From Paramuribaculum sp. (GTDB lineage: Bacteria; Bacteroidota; Bacteroidia; Bacteroidales; Muribaculaceae): 35,293 nt of DNA. The notes below the pieces were generated by a model. That model was not told the origin of the DNA and made no database searches. It was given only the letters and a program-made list of their open reading frames with translations. The stretch is taken from the NCBI GenBank assembly GCA_029060545.1, contig JAIDTT010000053.1, forward strand, positions 1-35,293. Reading direction: 5' to 3'. Both the position numbers and the translations under genes were made by a program. Shown here in pieces: positions 34,601 to 35,293 of the stretch; position 1 is the stretch's first letter, and every line of letters starts with the position of its first letter.

Positions 34601-35042
34601 TCTCCACGAAGTCCTTGCCCTGAGCGGCGAGCTCGCGATCGAGCTGAGTGGCCTTCACGGTGATGGTCTCATTGTTGGCAAATCGCTTCGCGGTCTCGCG
34701 CAGAGTGGCGAACACTATGGGGAGGTGCTCATTGAGCTTCGATTCGATGGTGTCGAGGATATTTTTCTCGCGCTTGTCGAGCTCGTCCCAGAGTGGCTGA
34801 CGCTTGTCGACCGGAGTGTTGTCCACTTCTTTGCGGATCTCGGCGATACGCTTCTCGTCGTCGGCCGTAGCGGCAGAGATATCTGCGCGAACTGCATCGA
34901 TGCGGGCACGAAGCTCGTCGGGGGTTAAAGTCGACAGTTCGGGCTCCAAAGCCTTGATTTTATCCACAATCGGCTGAATCTCCTTGAGGTCGCGCTGCGA
35001 CTTATTGCCGAATATTTTGCTGAGGAATGAATTTAGTGACAT
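31692..35042 (-). CDS. secA: Preprotein translocase ATPase SecA
   Basis: A 1116-residue SecA, long for the family but usual in Bacteroidetes. GEGKT at 194-198 is Walker A and [17 protein letters not shown] holds the DEAD-type Walker B. About 150 extra residues between these and the second helicase lobe (around 330-480: [32 protein letters not shown]) are a Bacteroidetes-type insertion. [39 protein letters not shown] and the wing/scaffold region complete it. The zinc-binding tail [13 protein letters not shown] binds SecB or ribosomes. It drives export through SecYEG. It starts a five-gene unit (17, 7, 19 and 23-bp gaps). Confidence 0.96.
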   Translation of the reverse strand: MSLNSFLSKIFGNKSQRDLKEIQPIVDKIKALEPELSTLTPDELRARIDAVRADISAATADDEKRIAEIRKEVDNTPVDKRQPLWDELDKREKNILDTIESKLNEHLPIVFATLRETAKRFANNETITVKATQLDRELAAQGKDFVEIDGDNAIYRNHWMAGGNEITWDMVHYDVQLIGGVVLHQGKIAEMATGEGKTLVATLPVFLRSLSKRGVHVVTVNDYLSKRDSEWMGPLYMFHGSTVDCIDKHDPNTPERRAAYNCDITFGTNNEFGFDYLRDNMAMTANDMVQRKHYYAIVDEVDSVLIDDARTPLIISGPVSKGEDQLFEAFRPNVEAVVQAQRKLVNQILADAKTKLSSDDKDDQKEGALLLFRAFKGLPKNGALIRYLSQEGIKNILLQTEAYYLQDNAREMPKATEPLYFVIDEKNRQVELTDKGIDALTGNSQDPEFFVLPDIAAQLSEAETITDPAERAQRKDELMQNYAVKAERVHTVSQLLKAYTLFEKDVEYVIDDGKVKIVDEQTGRIMEGRRYSDGLHQAIEAKEGVTVEAATQTFATITLQNYFRMYHRLAGMTGTAETEAGEFWDIYKLDVVTIPTNRPVARDDMRDRVYKTKKEKYAAVIAEIEALVKKGRPVLVGTTSVEISELLSRMLKMRNIPHNVLNAKLHQKEAEIVALAGKPGTVTIATNMAGRGTDIKLPEGVKDAGGLAIIGTERHESRRVDRQLRGRAGRQGDPGSSVFFVSFEDQLMRLFVTDRVMKMLDRFGLKEGEMIESKMINNAIENAQKRVEENNFGIRKRLLEYDDVMNKQRSYIYSRRHHALIGERVEVDINNMLWDVIENLVQNYSAATDYEELSLEIFKILAIEMPVSEEQFRNMDKEDLIGALHTAALEALERKNARIIEIAQPVITRWIEERGSDGRIVVPITDGKRVFYVRVSLQDAADTNSAVIIKEWHKALLLVSIDELWKEHLRELDQLRQSVQNASYEQKDPLVIYKVESFHLFEQLLNNLNVKVATALMRGHIHVATPQGQQQQAEPGQKPQPELQRAMPEQQRPNTYRTSREGGLPGEAEQRAAASARQGEQQKAMPTVNNAPKIGRNDPCPCGSGKKFKNCHGRNM

Positions 35043-35113
35043 TTATCTATTTGATTTTTAATTTTCTAACTATGTTTGTGGCGATATCTGACAATAGTGT
35101 CCGAAATCAATTA

Positions 35114-35121
35114 CAAAAATA
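35114..35121 (-). promoter_or_regulatory. Possible -7 element of secA (TATTTTTG)
   Basis: On the minus strand TATTTTTG fits TAnnTTTG, 71 bp upstream of the secA start. No TTG is found 19-21 bp further upstream, so the promoter call is weak. Confidence 0.4.
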
Positions 35122-35184
35122 GTGAAAATGTGTGATATAGCCGATAAATTCCGAGCGAAAAATTGAGATGGCAATAGGAGGTGC

Positions 35185-35208
35185 GGCTGATCGAGCGATC
35201 AGCCCTAC
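35185..35208 (-). repeat. GTAG-headed perfect hairpin, REP-like, second copy
   Basis: On the minus strand GTAG (35205-35208) leads into GGCTGATC, a 4-base loop and GATCAGCC (35185-35204), a perfect 8-bp stem. The layout is the same as at 26122-26157, though the stem sequence differs. It lies upstream of secA, not after a gene, so it is not simply a terminator. Confidence 0.5.
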
Positions 35209-35293
35209 AATTTGTAGAAATCAATTTATGGTAAAAATGTCATTGTACGCTTTTCGTGCGGGGATTCCCGCCAATGCACGATGCACAATTCAC

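Noticed and set aside
1..35293. CRISPR arrays, rRNA genes or insertion sequences
   Set aside because: No regularly spaced direct repeats of CRISPR length, no rRNA sequence and no transposase gene were seen.

Overview
The window comes from a member of the Bacteroidales, most likely a gut Muribaculaceae-type organism (inference). Support comes from Bacteroidetes promoters (TTG or TTTG, 19-20 bp, TAnnTTTG) at several genes, a 1116-residue SecA with a [13 protein letters not shown] tail, a GH29 fucosidase paired with a Ser-type sulfatase, and an NBU-like mobilizable element. The window is probably one end of an assembled contig, because bases 1-53 read as an Illumina Nextera adapter with an index and not as genome.

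The window has two halves. The left half (54-14,940) is AT-rich accessory DNA. It begins with a cut-off YgiN-like monooxygenase gene, followed on the minus strand by a zeta-toxin pair (237-927) and a four-gene restriction operon (981-7508): HTH controller, type III-like Res, Mod and an OLD-like ATPase whose C terminus carries a HEPN-like RNxxxH motif. A 443-bp spacer with the restriction promoter separates these from an integrative and mobilizable element (about 7.8-14.9 kb). The element carries an HTH protein, a RepA-like ATPase, a primase-like protein, a likely oriT, a MobV relaxase, a membrane protein, a tyrosine integrase and an excisionase-like protein. It abuts the 3' end of dnaK.

The right half (14,947-35,293) is GC-richer core chromosome, with every protein gene on the minus strand. 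It holds dnaK; a likely five-gene unit rnr-folB-sulfatase-fucosidase-outer membrane protein ending in twin hairpins; gyrB with its own promoter and terminator; a plus-strand tRNA-Pro(GGG) with promoter and terminator; and a tightly packed secA-coiled-coil protein-mgtC-antiporter-guaA unit. Two GTAG-plus-hairpin elements resembling REP sequences lie beside guaA and upstream of secA.

Taken together, the left half looks like a defence and mobility island next to dnaK: restriction operon and toxin pair (possibly one transcription unit) beside a transfer module. The most unusual elements are the HEPN-like ATPase co-transcribed with a type III-like restriction system, the layered inverted repeats upstream of the relaxase, and the phased TTATGAT heptamers on both sides of the rep-mob module. 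Function assignments rest on motifs I could read; no database search was run.
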